Assembly (NCBI RefSeq): GCF_004353905.1
Contig: NZ_SMOD01000032.1
Span: 1 to 64,000, forward strand
Source: Paraburkholderia guartelaensis
Lineage (GTDB): Bacteria > Pseudomonadota > Gammaproteobacteria > Burkholderiales > Burkholderiaceae
Length of the DNA stretch: 64,000 nt
Direction: 5' to 3'
The notes beneath the pieces are model-generated. The model was not told where the DNA came from and made no database searches. It saw only the letters and a list, made by a program, of their open reading frames with translations. Below are positions 63,576 to 64,000 of this stretch, piece after piece. The translations under genes were made by a program, and so were the position numbers. The first letter of the stretch is position 1. Each line of letters opens with the position of its first letter.

Positions 63576-64000
63576 TCACGCCTCGATCCTGAACCGCGAC
63601 ACGCCGGTGCGCAGTTCGTTGGCGACGAGCGTGAGATTGTCGATGGCTTGCGACGACTGGCGCAGCGACTCCGCCGTCTGCTGAGCGGCTTCGGAAAGCT
63701 GCGTGAGCGCCTGGGTGATCTGCTCGGCGCTCGTGGCCTGCGCCTGCATGCCGTCGTTCACGACCTGGAAGCGCGGCGCGAGCGTCTGCACCGCGCCGAT
63801 GATCTGCGAAAGCTGCGCGCCCACGGCCTGCACGTCGTGCATGCCGCGCCGCACTTCTTCCGCGAACTTGTCCATGCCCATCACGCCCGCCGACACCGCC
63901 GACTGGATCTCCTTCACGGTCTGTTCGATGTCGTAGGTCGCCACGGCCGTCTGGTCGGCGAGGCGGCGGATTTCGGTCGCGACCACGGAGAAGCCGCGCC
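63576..64000 (-). CDS. wspA: WspA methyl-accepting chemoreceptor (5' part outside window)
   Basis: Only the C-terminal 141 residues or so are present. They begin in the highly conserved signalling hairpin (RGFSVVATEIRRLADQT) and continue as the coiled-coil bundle (YDIEQTVKEIQSAVSAGVMGMDKF, QAQATSAEQITQALTQLSEAAQQTAESL) to the end at FRIEA. Gene order with wspB-R identifies it as WspA, the membrane receptor for surface contact. The start, periplasmic domain and operon promoter lie to the right of the window. Confidence 0.9.
   Translation of the reverse strand, partial: RGFSVVATEIRRLADQTAVATYDIEQTVKEIQSAVSAGVMGMDKFAEEVRRGMHDVQAVGAQLSQIIGAVQTLAPRFQVVNDGMQAQATSAEQITQALTQLSEAAQQTAESLRQSSQAIDNLTLVANELRTGVSRFRIEA

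Overview
The window is a GC-rich chromosomal segment of a Burkholderiaceae bacterium, most likely Paraburkholderia, Caballeronia or a close relative. The support is the hopanoid gene hpnJ, a Burkholderia-type porin, a DUF4148 protein, a complete wspBCDEFR cluster with part of wspA, and a long palindromic intergenic repeat of a kind I associate with this group. I see no rRNA, tRNA, CRISPR array, prophage or transposase. Coding density is high, and no gene shows a convincing frameshift. hpnJ and wspA are cut by the window ends.

Layout. 1-4.4 kb: the 5' part of hpnJ (minus), a divergent GT4 glycosyltransferase, and a convergent FemAB/GNAT-like acyltransferase. 4.9-12.9 kb: an IclR regulator divergent from a tight seven-gene operon. 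The operon holds a polyamine-type ABC transporter (ATPase, two permeases, binding protein) and a three-subunit flavin/iron-sulfur dehydrogenase of the opine/hydroxyproline oxidase type. The divergent promoter region carries two copies of ATTCC-N7-GGAAT. 12.9-16.1 kb: an NlpC/P60 lipoprotein, then a porin preceded by two different 12-bp tandem arrays. 16.1-23.8 kb: a GH42 beta-galactosidase with a CUT1 sugar importer, under a divergent LacI regulator with two visible operators. 24-31.5 kb: a small conserved protein, an N-methyltryptophan oxidase-like flavoprotein, an uncharacterised exported protein, an ECF42-type sigma factor with its VOC and two DGPF (YCII) partner genes and a matching promoter, and a divergent TetR / metallo-hydrolase pair. 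31.6-36.7 kb: a ROK regulator with a 23-bp palindrome over its promoter, leading an RbsABC-type sugar importer.

36.8-44 kb (all minus): an orphan SsuA-like binding protein, a CSS-EAL phosphodiesterase, a GAF/PAS/GGDEF cyclase, a CorA-family transporter and a DUF1479 protein. 44.1-49.1 kb: MarR plus an MFS exporter, a PHB-depolymerase-like esterase, a split chromate transporter and a DUF4148 protein. 49.4-54 kb: an HtrA-like protease with an altered active-site loop, a 570-bp inverted-repeat element, and an ECF sigma factor with two paralogous anti-sigma-like proteins. 54.2-56.4 kb: a large exported propeller-like protein with an EF-hand loop. 56.4-64 kb (minus): wspR, F, E, D, C, B and the end of wspA, a surface-sensing chemosensory system that drives c-di-GMP synthesis. 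Its WspR lacks the canonical RxxD inhibitory site.

Three c-di-GMP enzymes (EAL, GGDEF, WspR) and three transport operons with their own regulators suggest a region for sensing the environment and scavenging plant- or soil-derived nutrients. The most interesting unassigned items are the importer/dehydrogenase operon, the ECF42 module, the single sigma factor with two anti-sigma paralogues, the protease with Asp at the oxyanion-hole position, and the two unexplained repeat structures.
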